Source: RDXT01 sp033762375 (GTDB lineage: Bacteria; Bacteroidota; Bacteroidia; J057). Taken from it: a DNA stretch of 64,000 nt. The notes beneath the pieces are model-generated. The model made no database searches. It saw only the letters and a program-made list of their open reading frames with translations, and was not told the DNA's origin. The stretch spans positions 1 to 64,000 of the forward strand of contig JANRLQ010000002.1 of assembly GCA_033762375.1 (NCBI GenBank), written 5' to 3'. Shown here one piece after another: positions 1 through 8,577 of this stretch (the first letter of the stretch is position 1; each line of letters opens with the position of its first letter). A program made the translations under genes and the position numbers.

Positions 1-90
1 GATGAGTTCCCCTTGCAGTCCCTCGGTCTGAGCCTGCGGATGGCAGATGTGTACTATCTGGTCAGTGGATTGGGGTCGCTGGAGGAGTGA
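1..90 (+). CDS. C-terminal end of a gene cut by the window edge
   Basis: Reading frame 1 is open from the first base and ends at a TGA at 88-90, giving the last 29 residues of a protein that ends in VSGLGSLEE. Too little is present to name a family. The stop is followed by about 200 bp without a gene, so this is probably the end of a transcription unit. Confidence 0.5.
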   Translation, partial: DEFPLQSLGLSLRMADVYYLVSGLGSLEE

Positions 91-298
91 TACAGGTACC
101 TGATACATTATGAATACCCAGGCGAAGACACCGTATGAAACTTGCCCCTTCTCATAAGGAATCACCCTTTATATACAGGACTGAAAAAGCAAGGATTTAG
201 GAAAGTGGTACTATTTGATGATTGTTTGAGGCATTTGTAACACACAGCCACCTGTCACTTGTTCATCCATTAATGGAATCCGGAGGCATCTTTTACCC

Positions 299-859
299 TC
301 AATACCCCTCAAGGGCACCGGTCACACGCATGAGCATCAGTTTGTAGATGGCGGCGACGGTGAGTGAATCCGTGATACGGCAAGCTTCTATTTCGGCAAA
401 TACGTCTTCGAGGCGCATTTTTTGTACGGTAAGCTGCTCCGTCTCCTCCGGTGTCGCCTCAGCCTGTGTCAGGCCGGTGGCCAGATACACCCGTCCCCAT
501 TCGTCGGAGACAGCATTGGAGAGGTGCATCTCCAGGAGTGGGGTCAGGGTCTCCGCCCGCAGGCCCGTCTCCTCCAGGAGTTCCCGGTGTGCCGTGGCTG
601 CAGGATCCTCGCCAGGCGGAGAGCCCCCCTCCGGAATCTCCCAGCTGTATTGGTTCAGGGGATACCGGAATTGACCTACCATCCACACATATCCGTTTTC
701 GTAGGGCACAACCCCGATGGCGTCCCCGTGAAAATGTACCGTACCATATATACCGGGGTTACCGGCCGGATTCAGTACCTGGTGTTCTGTGACCCTGATC
801 CAGGGATTGTCATAGACAACACGGGAGGAGAGGGTGGTCCAGGGGTTTTGTGGCTCCAT
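299..859 (-). CDS. Nudix hydrolase (ADP-ribose pyrophosphatase-like)
   Basis: A 186-residue Nudix protein predicted to hydrolyse a nucleoside diphosphate linked to another group, ADP-ribose or a similar sugar nucleotide being the best guess. The complete Nudix signature GX5EX7REUXEEXGU is visible: a GGSPPGE segment is followed by RELLEETGL, which carries the metal-binding glutamates. The N-terminal half (NPWTTLSSRVVYDNPW) is typical of the ADP-ribose pyrophosphatase branch. I prefer the ATG at 859. A GTG at 868 would overlap the upstream permease stop by four bases (GTGA), so translation is coupled or nearly so either way. Cytoplasmic. The substrate is inferred from family resemblance only. 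Confidence 0.9.
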   Translation of the reverse strand: MEPQNPWTTLSSRVVYDNPWIRVTEHQVLNPAGNPGIYGTVHFHGDAIGVVPYENGYVWMVGQFRYPLNQYSWEIPEGGSPPGEDPAATAHRELLEETGLRAETLTPLLEMHLSNAVSDEWGRVYLATGLTQAEATPEETEQLTVQKMRLEDVFAEIEACRITDSLTVAAIYKLMLMRVTGALEGY

Positions 860-864
860 GAGGG

Positions 865-1965
865 TCACATGTCGCGGGTGATGGCCTGTACAATCTTGAA
901 CTGGCTAAAAAACTCACGGGCGATCACCCGCAGTACGGTATAAGCCGGTACGGCCAGGATCATTCCGGCGATCCCGCCGATCGTACCCGCCGCCAGAAAT
1001 ACCAGAAAAATCTCCAGCGGATGTGCTTTGACGCTGCTGGCGTAGATCAGGGGCTGCACGATCAGGTTGTCAATCCACTGTACAACCAGAATCAGGGCTA
1101 CCGCCTTGCCCATCATCGGGAGCAGGAGGGTATAAAACTCAAGTTCTGGATGTCCCAGCAGGGTAAACAAGGCCGCCAGCACCGCCGAAAAGACAGGCCC
1201 CACATACGGGATAATGTTCAGTACCCCTGCCAGCACACCTATCAGGACTGCATTGCCGATGCCGAGGATCCAGAGTCCAAGCGATACCAATATGCTGACC
1301 AGCAGCGTCTCCAGCATCAATCCCAAAAAGTAGCGGGTCAAAAACACCCGCGTATGCTGCATGATATTTTTGATCCGGTCTGTATACGCATCGGGGGTGG
1401 CGATCAGGATCATCCGGGCCAGCAGGGTGGACTCTTTCAGAAAAAAGAAGGTGATAAAACTGATGGAAAAAAAGGCCCCGATGATCCCACCTGCGATCCC
1501 GGCTACGGTCTCCAGGGTGCCTGAGAGGCTTACGGAATTAAGCAGGGTGAGGCCCGTATCCCGGAGCCAGACCTGTATGCTGAAGTCCGGCTTGACCAGA
1601 TGGTAGGACCGGGCCATATCCTCCAGCCCTGCCAGGGACGCGAGAGAACCCTCTATCCCGGCGGAGAGGGTCTCGGCATTCTGCCGGAGGAGGTTGATCT
1701 GGGTACTCAGGATAGGGATCAGCCAGCTCAGCACCAGGAGGAGCAGGGTGATCATGCTCAGGAGCGTGATCCCTGCACGAGCCCCCAGGGGGAGCTGAAA
1801 CTTACGCACCCGGATACGCCCCAGCAGGAGCATCAGCGGCTGGCCCATCAGGGAGAGCACCCCACTCACCAGCAGGTACACGACAATATTGGAAAAATAC
1901 CACAGGAGCAGCCCCAGGACTGCCCCTGTCACGATGCCGATGATCACCCTGCTGCGGTTTGTCAT
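865..1965 (-). CDS. AI-2E family transporter (PerM/YdiK-like permease)
   Basis: A polytopic inner-membrane protein of about 366 residues of the AI-2E exporter/PerM superfamily. The sequence starts MTNRSRVIIGIVTGAVLG. It has paired N-terminal hydrophobic helices, a central soluble stretch (about residues 110-160), and then the conserved C-terminal membrane block containing GVLNIIPYVGPVFSAVLAAL, the usual family hallmark. A longer frame upstream is open, but the ATG at 1965 sits 7 bp after the peptidase stop and gives the right N-terminus. The Nudix gene follows immediately, so peptidase, permease and Nudix hydrolase probably form one minus-strand transcript. The transported substrate is unknown; family members have been linked to autoinducer export or sodium/proton exchange. 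Confidence 0.9.
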   Translation of the reverse strand: MTNRSRVIIGIVTGAVLGLLLWYFSNIVVYLLVSGVLSLMGQPLMLLLGRIRVRKFQLPLGARAGITLLSMITLLLLVLSWLIPILSTQINLLRQNAETLSAGIEGSLASLAGLEDMARSYHLVKPDFSIQVWLRDTGLTLLNSVSLSGTLETVAGIAGGIIGAFFSISFITFFFLKESTLLARMILIATPDAYTDRIKNIMQHTRVFLTRYFLGLMLETLLVSILVSLGLWILGIGNAVLIGVLAGVLNIIPYVGPVFSAVLAALFTLLGHPELEFYTLLLPMMGKAVALILVVQWIDNLIVQPLIYASSVKAHPLEIFLVFLAAGTIGGIAGMILAVPAYTVLRVIAREFFSQFKIVQAITRDM

Positions 1966-1972
1966 AGGGATT

Positions 1973-3493
1973 TTACTTCGCCGCCTTGTCCACAACCAGG
2001 CGGTTGTCGCGGTTGGCGACCTCCCACGCAGTCGTAAAAACAAGCTTACCGACCAGGGCCGCTTTTTCGTACTGGATTTTTTCTATATCGTCGGTGGGCC
2101 GGTGATAATCAGGGTGTACCCCGTTGAAGTAAAAAATGATCGGGATACCATTTTTGGCAAAATTGTAATGATCACTCCGGTAATAAAACCGGTTAGGGTC
2201 GCGCTCGTCGTTGTATTTGTAATCAAGCCGAAGGCGGGTATACCGATCATTGGCGGACTCGCTCAGGGTATGAAGTTCAGAGCTGAGTTTGTCGGCACCG
2301 ATGAGGTAGATATAGTTGGTGGAGTCCGGGCTGTCCATGTATTCATCCCCGATACGCCCGACCATATCTATGTTGAGGTTACAGACCGTTTGGCTGAGGG
2401 GAAATACCGGGTTTTCGGTATAAAACTCTGATCCCAGCAAGCCTTTTTCCTCCCCGGAGACGGTCATAAATACGATGGTTCGGCGGGGGCGAAAACCAGC
2501 CTCAGCAGCCTGCGCAAAGGCCTCAGCCAGTTCCAGCACCGTAGAGGTGCCGGAGGCATCGTCATCAGCCCCGTTGTTGATCTGGCCATTGACGATCCCG
2601 ATATGGTCGTAGTGACCGGTGATGATGAGGTATTCATCTTTTTTGTCCGTGCCTTCCAGCACACCGAGTACATTGGCCGCAGGCAGACGCTCGACTTCAA
2701 AATCAGATACCAGCGCAAAGGGCAGCTTGGTCCAGTTGAGCGGCTGTGGTACCGGGTTGGTGGCCAGGAAGCTGACCTGATCGGCGAGGGAGGTTTTGGC
2801 CTTGTCCATGAGATAAGTACCCATCGCGGGTGAAAGATAGATCACCGGGAACTGGCGGGGAGCCTCAGCTCCCGTCACACGGGTGAAACGCGAGGGGGCA
2901 AACCGTGACAACGTAGAAAACTCGTCATCAGGCAATATATATACCAGGGCCCGTGCACCGGCGGCCTCGGCTATCGCAGCCCGCTCCTCCCAGGCGCTCA
3001 CCTGGTCGTACAGAGAACCGCCCGCCTGATCATCGGCCAGGGCCACGATGATTTTGTCCCGGACATTGAGGTTTTGGAGGTTTTCAGATCTGGCATACCC
3101 ACCAAATACCGGCGCGCCCTCCAGCGCTGCCGGGAGGAGGCCTGATATATTAAAAAAGTCTGTCCGGTAAGTCCATTTTTTGGAGCCGGTGGTCATCGTG
3201 GCCTGCCGGAAAGTGCCATCCTCCAGGATATACGGCTGAAAATAGCTCCCCTCGTTGCCCGGGAGCAGTCCCAGCCGCATAAACTGGGCGCGGACGTAGT
3301 TGGCAGCCAACTGCTGTCCCCGCTGTCCGGTCTCCCGGCCCTCCATCAGGTCATCTGCCAGAAAACCAATGTGGGCCCGCAGGTCCCGCGCTGTAATGGT
3401 ATTGGCAAACCGCAGTACGGTCTCATCAGCTGGCAACGTCTGCGCAAATAGGGTACCCCAACTGAACAGGGCCACAAAACATATTTTTTTCAT
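1973..3493 (-). CDS. M28 family zinc metallopeptidase, secreted
   Basis: A 506-residue exported aminopeptidase-like protein. The start at 3493 gives a clean signal peptide (MKKICFVALFSWGTLFAQT). After an N-terminal region comes a PA-like insertion (about residues 130-250), then the M28 catalytic domain. Its zinc-binding segments are visible as ITGHYDHIG, NGADDDASG, the SGEEKGLLGSEFY glutamate block, NLDMVGR-like NIDMVGRIG, and YRSDHYNFAKNGIP near the C-terminus. The family removes N-terminal residues from peptides in the periplasm or outside the cell. It is first in the unit with the AI-2E permease and Nudix gene. Confidence 0.93.
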   Translation of the reverse strand: MKKICFVALFSWGTLFAQTLPADETVLRFANTITARDLRAHIGFLADDLMEGRETGQRGQQLAANYVRAQFMRLGLLPGNEGSYFQPYILEDGTFRQATMTTGSKKWTYRTDFFNISGLLPAALEGAPVFGGYARSENLQNLNVRDKIIVALADDQAGGSLYDQVSAWEERAAIAEAAGARALVYILPDDEFSTLSRFAPSRFTRVTGAEAPRQFPVIYLSPAMGTYLMDKAKTSLADQVSFLATNPVPQPLNWTKLPFALVSDFEVERLPAANVLGVLEGTDKKDEYLIITGHYDHIGIVNGQINNGADDDASGTSTVLELAEAFAQAAEAGFRPRRTIVFMTVSGEEKGLLGSEFYTENPVFPLSQTVCNLNIDMVGRIGDEYMDSPDSTNYIYLIGADKLSSELHTLSESANDRYTRLRLDYKYNDERDPNRFYYRSDHYNFAKNGIPIIFYFNGVHPDYHRPTDDIEKIQYEKAALVGKLVFTTAWEVANRDNRLVVDKAAK

Positions 3494-3561
3494 ACAGGTC
3501 CGTTTGGTTAAGATCAGGTCACGCATCAAGATGAAGAAAGTCCATCACAAATGCCCGCCCA

Positions 3562-4329
3562 TTATGCCAATGCCTTCACAATTTCGGCAAACTCCCGTGC
3601 TTTGAGGCTGGCACCGCCCACCAGGCCCCCGTCAATATCGGGTTGGGAAAACAAAGAGGCAGCATTATCGGCCTTGACACTGCCACCGTACAGGATAGAG
3701 GTGGCGTCAGCCACCGCGGCACCGTACTGCGCGGTGATCAGGCTGCGAATATGGGCATGTACCTCCTGGGCTTGCTCCGGAGTAGCTGTTTTGCCGGTGC
3801 CAATGGCCCATACGGGTTCATAGGCGATCACGATCTTGCTGAAGGCGGATGCATCCAGGTGAAACAGGCCTTCGCGGAGCTGGGTTTCATTGACGGCAAA
3901 GGTCTGACCCGCTTCGCGCTCGGACAGGGTCTCTCCGATACAAAAAATCGGGGTCAGACCATGGGCCAGGGCCTGATCGGTTTTGCTGGCCAGCAAGGCA
4001 TTGGTCTCGCCAAACAACTGACGGCGCTCTGAGTGCCCGATGATCGTATGGGTTACGCCGATGGAAGTCAGCATAGATGCCGAAACCTCCCCTGTATAGG
4101 CACCACTCTGGGCCTGGTGCAGGTTTTGGGCAGACGTATAAAACCCCGGAAAGTCCTTGGTCAGGTGCTGGATCATCCCCAAAAACGGAAAAGGAGGGGC
4201 CAGAACGACCTCTGCCCCGCCGAGATACTCGGTCCGGACAATATGAATGACTTCACTGGCAAGTGACTGGGCCTCTACGGCCGTGAGGTTCATTTTCCAG
4301 TTACCGGCAGCAATTTTTTTACGGCTCAT
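3562..4329 (-). CDS. tpiA: Triose-phosphate isomerase
   Basis: A 255-residue glycolytic and gluconeogenic enzyme interconverting dihydroxyacetone phosphate and glyceraldehyde 3-phosphate. Motifs seen are the N-terminal AAGNWKMN with the catalytic lysine, IIGHSERR with the electrophilic histidine, AYEPVWAIGTGK with the catalytic glutamate and mobile loop, and the C-terminal phosphate-binding YGGSVKADN and GGLVGGASL. The ATG at 4329 gives MSRKKIAAGNW; in-frame upstream sequence is not conserved. Normal length, all key residues present. Confidence 0.98.
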   Translation of the reverse strand: MSRKKIAAGNWKMNLTAVEAQSLASEVIHIVRTEYLGGAEVVLAPPFPFLGMIQHLTKDFPGFYTSAQNLHQAQSGAYTGEVSASMLTSIGVTHTIIGHSERRQLFGETNALLASKTDQALAHGLTPIFCIGETLSEREAGQTFAVNETQLREGLFHLDASAFSKIVIAYEPVWAIGTGKTATPEQAQEVHAHIRSLITAQYGAAVADATSILYGGSVKADNAASLFSQPDIDGGLVGGASLKAREFAEIVKALA

Positions 4330-4565
4330 AGGAAACAAGGCTTCTGTATAAAAAATAAAGTTGAGGCTCTCCGGGGGCAAGATGCGGGCAAAGATGTGGA
4401 TTTTTTTTGATATGGGGGCATATCTCCATGTTTTTCAGGTGGATGCGCTGAGGCTGTTTGTGGCAGCCAAAAGATTATTATTGCCATATGCTTTGATTGC
4501 TTTACTCTTATTTTTAACTTATCTGCTGATATGCAAGATGGTACAACTTTTATACAACACATCAC

Positions 4566-5696
4566 ATGAAGGAAATTTTTGATTTTTTCTCCCATTTACT
4601 GGAGGCTGAATATTGGCCCGCCAGATGGATGTGTGGAATCTGGACGCCTGCACATGGGTGGACGTATATTTTATCCAGCATTGGGATTGGGATCGCCTAT
4701 TGTATTATCCCGGTTATTTTATTCGTATTTGTCCGAAAGCGCAAAGACCTCCCTTTTATCCGGATTTTCTGGTTGTTTATTGTGTTTATTCTGGCGTGTG
4801 GATCTACCCACCTGGTGGATGCGATGGTTTTCTGGCTGCCAGCCTACCGGCTCAGTGCTACTGTGCTGTTTCTGACTGCGATTGTGTCCTGGCTCACCGT
4901 AGGCGGACTCATCTGGGTGCTCCCACAGGCCCTGAGCCTGAAGACACCTGCTCAGTTTGAAGCGATCATCCAAGCCCGTACCTACGAATTGTCCCAGTCC
5001 AACCAGGCCCTGAAAAAAATCAATGAGGCCATGGATAACTATGTGTATGCCGCCTCACATAATCTTAAATCTCCCGTGAGCAATATCGAGGGCCTGCTCT
5101 ATATCCTGCGGGAACAAATCACACAGGGCGAGGTACCTGACCCCGGCATTCTGGACCGCATCCAACACTCCGTACACAAAGTACAAGCCTCTATCCAGAA
5201 CCTGACAGAGGTGATCAAGATGCAAAAAAGCCCTTATGAGGATAAGGCACTGCTCCGGATCAGCGACCTGGTCGCCCTTATCCAGCAGGAAAACGAAATG
5301 ATCATCCACCGGGCCGGTGCGACGATTGAGCTGGCCCTGACGATAGACGAGCTGTACTACTCCGCTAACGCCCTCAAAAGTATCCTTTACAACCTGATCA
5401 CCAATGCCATCAAATATGCCGATCCCCGGCGCCTGCCTCAGATCAGGATCAGCACCCGTGCCTCGGCGGCGGGAGTCGTGCTGGAGGTACAGGATAATGG
5501 CCTGGGCATTGACCTGGACCAGCATGGACAACACTTATTTGGACTCTTCAAACGTATGCACAACCATGTCGAAGGCTCTGGTATAGGGCTGTACTTTACG
5601 AAAGAACTTATCGAAAAATTAGGAGGCCACATATCGGTTGAAAGTACAGTTGGGGTGGGGTCTGTGTTTACAGTAGTCTTATATAATACCCAATAG
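4566..5696 (+). CDS. Histidine kinase with ethylene-receptor-like membrane domain
   Basis: A 376-residue membrane kinase. The N-terminal ~115 residues form three transmembrane helices resembling the ethylene-binding domain of ETR1 and its bacterial relatives. C78 and H82 (ACGSTH) match the copper-binding Cys/His pair, and Y45 matches the conserved tyrosine. The aspartate seven residues before that tyrosine, needed for ethylene binding in ETR1, is Ser38 here. The HisKA helix follows with the phosphoacceptor near residue 165 (ASHNLKSP), then HATPase motifs: N box NLITNAIKY, G1 VQDNGLGID, G2 GSGIGLYF. No PAS domain lies between. A receiver protein starts one base after the stop, so the two form a two-component unit. 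Ligand uncertain. Confidence 0.9.
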   Translation: MKEIFDFFSHLLEAEYWPARWMCGIWTPAHGWTYILSSIGIGIAYCIIPVILFVFVRKRKDLPFIRIFWLFIVFILACGSTHLVDAMVFWLPAYRLSATVLFLTAIVSWLTVGGLIWVLPQALSLKTPAQFEAIIQARTYELSQSNQALKKINEAMDNYVYAASHNLKSPVSNIEGLLYILREQITQGEVPDPGILDRIQHSVHKVQASIQNLTEVIKMQKSPYEDKALLRISDLVALIQQENEMIIHRAGATIELALTIDELYYSANALKSILYNLITNAIKYADPRRLPQIRISTRASAAGVVLEVQDNGLGIDLDQHGQHLFGLFKRMHNHVEGSGIGLYFTKELIEKLGGHISVESTVGVGSVFTVVLYNTQ

Positions 5697-5697
5697 C

Positions 5698-6105
5698 ATG
5701 AAGAAACCTGATTTTTATTGTGTCTTGCTCGTAGATGATGATGAGGTCAGTCTGTTTATCAGCCAAACCATCCTGCTCAGGCATAAGCTGGCGGATCATA
5801 CACATACTGCCCTGAATGGAGATGCTGCTCTGCGGTTTCTCCAGGACCAGCTCATACCTGATCACCCGGAACCCCACAAGCCCAACCTGATCTTCCTGGA
5901 TATAGATATGCCGGTCCTGGACGGATTTGGGTTTCTGGATGCGTATGACCGGTTGATATTTCCTGGCAAAGATGCCGTCAGGATTGTCATGCTCACCTCT
6001 TCCAGCAATCCTAAAGACCTCGAAAAAGCCCATCAACATGGTATCTCAGAGGTGATCAGCAAACCCCTGACGCAGGAGAAAGTCCTCCACCTGACGGAAG
6101 GATAA
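5698..6105 (+). CDS. Single-domain response regulator (CheY/Rcp-like)
   Basis: A stand-alone receiver of 135 residues with no output domain. Conserved positions are visible: acidic pocket LLVDDDEVS, phosphoacceptor aspartate in FLDIDMPVLDG, conserved threonine/serine in MLTSSSNP, and lysine in SKPLT. The ATG follows the kinase stop by one base, so it is almost certainly the phosphorylation partner of the ethylene-receptor-like kinase. The ISQTILLRH and FLQDQL features resemble the Rcp class often paired with phytochrome and ETR1-type kinases. It must act by protein-protein contact. Confidence 0.93.
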   Translation: MKKPDFYCVLLVDDDEVSLFISQTILLRHKLADHTHTALNGDAALRFLQDQLIPDHPEPHKPNLIFLDIDMPVLDGFGFLDAYDRLIFPGKDAVRIVMLTSSSNPKDLEKAHQHGISEVISKPLTQEKVLHLTEG

Positions 6106-6127
6106 GGTATGAACGCCTCATAGGGCA

Positions 6128-6161
6128 CAGGTTATCTGCCTGCCTGCCATCGGATAACCTG
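6128..6161 (+). terminator. Hairpin after the two-component pair
   Basis: A perfect 9-bp inverted repeat (CAGGTTATC ... GATAACCTG) with a 16-base loop lies 22 bp past the receiver stop and before the next gene. It has no downstream T-run, so it is a weak terminator candidate or an mRNA-stabilising hairpin. Confidence 0.4.
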
Positions 6162-6204
6162 AGATAATGTGTATCTTCGTATACCCTGTCTCAATCCCTG
6201 TGAT

Positions 6205-6690
6205 ATGCGTACCCCGGAACAACTGGCTACTGATTTTTATACCGCCTTTCAGCGAGGGGATGCGGCAGCGATGGGCGCGTGTTATCACCCCGATGCAAGG
6301 TTTGAAGACCCTGTGTTTGGGGCGCTTAGCGTATCAGACACGAGGGACATGTGGGCTATGCTCATCACGAGGAGCAAGGGAGACCTTCAGATTCGTTTTT
6401 TTGATGTCGTGGCCCAGGGACAGGACGTGACCCTGACCTGGGAGGCCGAATATTACTTCTCCGCCACCCGACGCAAGGTATTCAACCAGATCAGGACCAC
6501 CCTCCGCTGCCAGGATGGGTTGATTATCAGCCATCAGGACCGGTTTAATCTGTGGAAATGGGCCTCCATGGCCCTGGGGCTCCCGGGTATGCTCCTGGGA
6601 TTTACCCCTTACTTCCGGCGCAGGCTCCAGACACAGGTACGCAGTGCCCTGGCCCGGTACCAGCAGCAGGCCGGGCAGCAGACACGCTGA
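6205..6690 (+). CDS. NTF2-like (SnoaL/DUF4440-type) protein
   Basis: A 161-residue protein with the alpha+beta cone fold typical of nuclear transport factor 2-like enzymes and ligand binders. The opening (MRTPEQLATDFYTAFQRGDAAAMGACYHPDARFEDPVFG) is the standard helix-helix-strand start of this superfamily. The middle (VTLTWEAEYYF ... GLIISHQDRFNLWKWA) supplies the curved sheet. The C-terminus ends in a basic helix. Start chosen at 6205 because the family motif begins there. No catalytic residues can be assigned; members act as isomerases, cyclases or small-molecule carriers. It stands alone. Confidence 0.75.
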   Translation: MRTPEQLATDFYTAFQRGDAAAMGACYHPDARFEDPVFGALSVSDTRDMWAMLITRSKGDLQIRFFDVVAQGQDVTLTWEAEYYFSATRRKVFNQIRTTLRCQDGLIISHQDRFNLWKWASMALGLPGMLLGFTPYFRRRLQTQVRSALARYQQQAGQQTR

Positions 6691-6849
6691 AAAAGGGTTG
6701 CCAAACCATCGTAAAAACGGCTGGAGAGGTGGTATTCTCCCGTATACTGGATATATTTGACATACAGTTGCGCCGGATCATCACGATGTGGCGTAGGTCA
6801 TCCCGGTACCTTGTCCTCATAAGCATTTTAATACCAGCACACGTACCCT

Positions 6850-7821
6850 ATGCGTCCCGTACCCTATCCCCTGACGATTCTCCTGGTCCTGGCAGGATGG
6901 CTTCCCCTGTCGCTGGTGGCCCAGACCGATCCGGATACGATCCAGCTCCGCCCCATCCATGCTGCGATGTTCACCAAGGCCGAGGCAGCAATAGACGCAA
7001 AGGAATATACCAAGGCTGAGATGTTATATACCCAGCTGATTGACGCCAACGCCAACCCTATCCTTGCCACCCTGGGCCGGGCACAGGCACGTATCGCCCA
7101 GGGAGATATCAAAGGTGCCCGAAAAGACTATCAGATGATCCTCAAACAATATCCCACGCAGTATCAGGCCCTTGTAGAAATCGGCAAAACGTACGGCGCT
7201 ACCGGAGAACTCGAAAAAGCAATCTCATACTTTGACAAGGCCGTCGCCGCTGACAGTACCCATAAGTTAGGATATGCGTATCGTGGCATGGCCTACCGGG
7301 AAATGAAACAATATGAACCTGCCATCTGGAACTATACCGAAAGCCTGCGCCGGGACAGTGCCGACCTCCAGCTCCGCTACTACCGCGCGGAGTGTTACAA
7401 CTTCAGCCACCAGTCTGACCTGGCCCAGCAGGACCTGGAGTTTATCATCCGGATTGACAGTACCCACCGCCTGGCCCTCACCAACCTGGCCTTCAGCCTC
7501 CTCGACCAAGGGTTGTACCAGGAGGCCGAAATCCACTACAAACGCCTCCAGCGTATCTATCCCGGCGATCAATATATCCTCAACAACTACGGCTTCCTCA
7601 AGCATAAACTTGGCCAGACCGAAGAGGGACTTGAGTTGATCCGCAGAGCCCTCATTGTCAACCCCGACAACTCCTATGCCTACAAATACCGGGCGCTGAT
7701 CTACCTCGATCAGGGCAAAACCGACGAAGCCTGCCAAGCCATCCAAACTGCCCTGAAGATGGGATATACCGAAAAATACGGCCCTGATGTATCGGAGCTC
7801 AAAGCTACCTATTGTGACTAA
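6850..7821 (+). CDS. Secreted tetratricopeptide-repeat protein
   Basis: A 323-residue exported TPR protein. The N-terminus is a signal peptide (PLTILLVLAGWLPLSLVAQT). Behind it about seven or eight 34-residue TPR units run to the end, with the usual A/G-x3-Y/F and A-x3-Y pattern (for example AEAAIDAKEYTKAEMLYTQL and KAISYFDKAVAADSTHKLGYAYRG). It probably serves as a periplasmic protein-interaction scaffold. No enzymatic domain, and neighbours do not reveal a partner. Confidence 0.85.
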   Translation: MRPVPYPLTILLVLAGWLPLSLVAQTDPDTIQLRPIHAAMFTKAEAAIDAKEYTKAEMLYTQLIDANANPILATLGRAQARIAQGDIKGARKDYQMILKQYPTQYQALVEIGKTYGATGELEKAISYFDKAVAADSTHKLGYAYRGMAYREMKQYEPAIWNYTESLRRDSADLQLRYYRAECYNFSHQSDLAQQDLEFIIRIDSTHRLALTNLAFSLLDQGLYQEAEIHYKRLQRIYPGDQYILNNYGFLKHKLGQTEEGLELIRRALIVNPDNSYAYKYRALIYLDQGKTDEACQAIQTALKMGYTEKYGPDVSELKATYCD

Positions 7822-7935
7822 AGGGTCCCAAACGCCTGCTGGCCACAAGCCTCGCACCTGATGTCATGAACCACACGGCCACTCCCGTGACATGCTGAAA
7901 ACACCCGCCTTTGAGGACATTCACCTTATGGTCCC

Positions 7936-8577
7936 ATGCTCGACTCTTACCACGCCCGTGTGCGGCAGGCCATCTCCAACAAAGCCGTAACAGAACAAAA
8001 CATACTCGATGCCTGTCTGATGCAGATCAGTGCTGCCATGCAGGCCCTCCCGCCTGAAGCTGCCGAGGCGCTGGATGCCATCGCCCACACCCGCCACGTG
8101 GCCAAAGGCGAGTACCTCCTGCGCGAGGGTGATATCTGCACCGCGGGTTATTGGGTGGAGTCGGGTATCCTCCGCAAATACAGCCTCAGCCCGGCCGGGA
8201 AGGAAATCACCAGCGAAATCTGCCTCCCCCAGGACATGGCCCTTTCGCTGCAAAGTTATACCCTCCAGCTTCCCAGCCGGGAGTATATCCAGGCCATTAC
8301 GGACAGCAGCGTTTCGCTGATCCAGCACCGCGATTATGAGCCGCTCAAGCAGCAGTTCCCGGCCCTCCAGGCCCTCGACATGATGCTCACCGAGTACTAT
8401 GCCCTCTGGCTGGAGGAGCGGCTCTGGCAATTTCACACCCTCGACGCCACAGCACGCTACCGCCTGCTCGTGACCCGCAGCCCCCAGGTGCTGCGCGAGG
8501 TACCCCTGACCCATATTGCGTCATTTCTCGGCATCACCCTGGAGACCCTGAGCCGCATCCGGGCCAAATATGATTAG
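7936..8577 (+). CDS. Crp/Fnr family transcriptional regulator
   Basis: A 213-residue regulator with an N-terminal extension, a cyclic-nucleotide-binding-fold beta roll (VAKGEYLLREGDICTAGYWVESG, about residues 55-150), and a C-terminal winged helix whose recognition helix reads ITLETLSRIRAKY. The E-x-x-S-R pattern there is the FNR-like pattern that reads TTGAY half-sites. Cysteines are not placed as in oxygen-sensing FNR, so an Fe-S cluster is unlikely and the ligand is unknown. Its 3' end overlaps the convergent hydroxylase by four bases. FNR-like palindromes in front of that hydroxylase and of the DUF418 gene are the likely targets. Confidence 0.88.
   Translation: MLDSYHARVRQAISNKAVTEQNILDACLMQISAAMQALPPEAAEALDAIAHTRHVAKGEYLLREGDICTAGYWVESGILRKYSLSPAGKEITSEICLPQDMALSLQSYTLQLPSREYIQAITDSSVSLIQHRDYEPLKQQFPALQALDMMLTEYYALWLEERLWQFHTLDATARYRLLVTRSPQVLREVPLTHIASFLGITLETLSRIRAKYD

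Noticed and set aside
4361..4582. 73-codon open frame between tpiA and the histidine kinase
   Set aside because: It spans the divergent promoter region and overlaps the start of the kinase; no motif or start signal supports it.
4566..5000. A true ethylene sensor
   Set aside because: The copper Cys/His pair is present, but the aspartate needed for ethylene binding in ETR1 is Ser here, so I record only 'ethylene-receptor-like'.
7936..8577. Oxygen-sensing FNR
   Set aside because: The operator is FNR-like, but the protein lacks the N-terminal cysteine cluster required for the 4Fe-4S centre.
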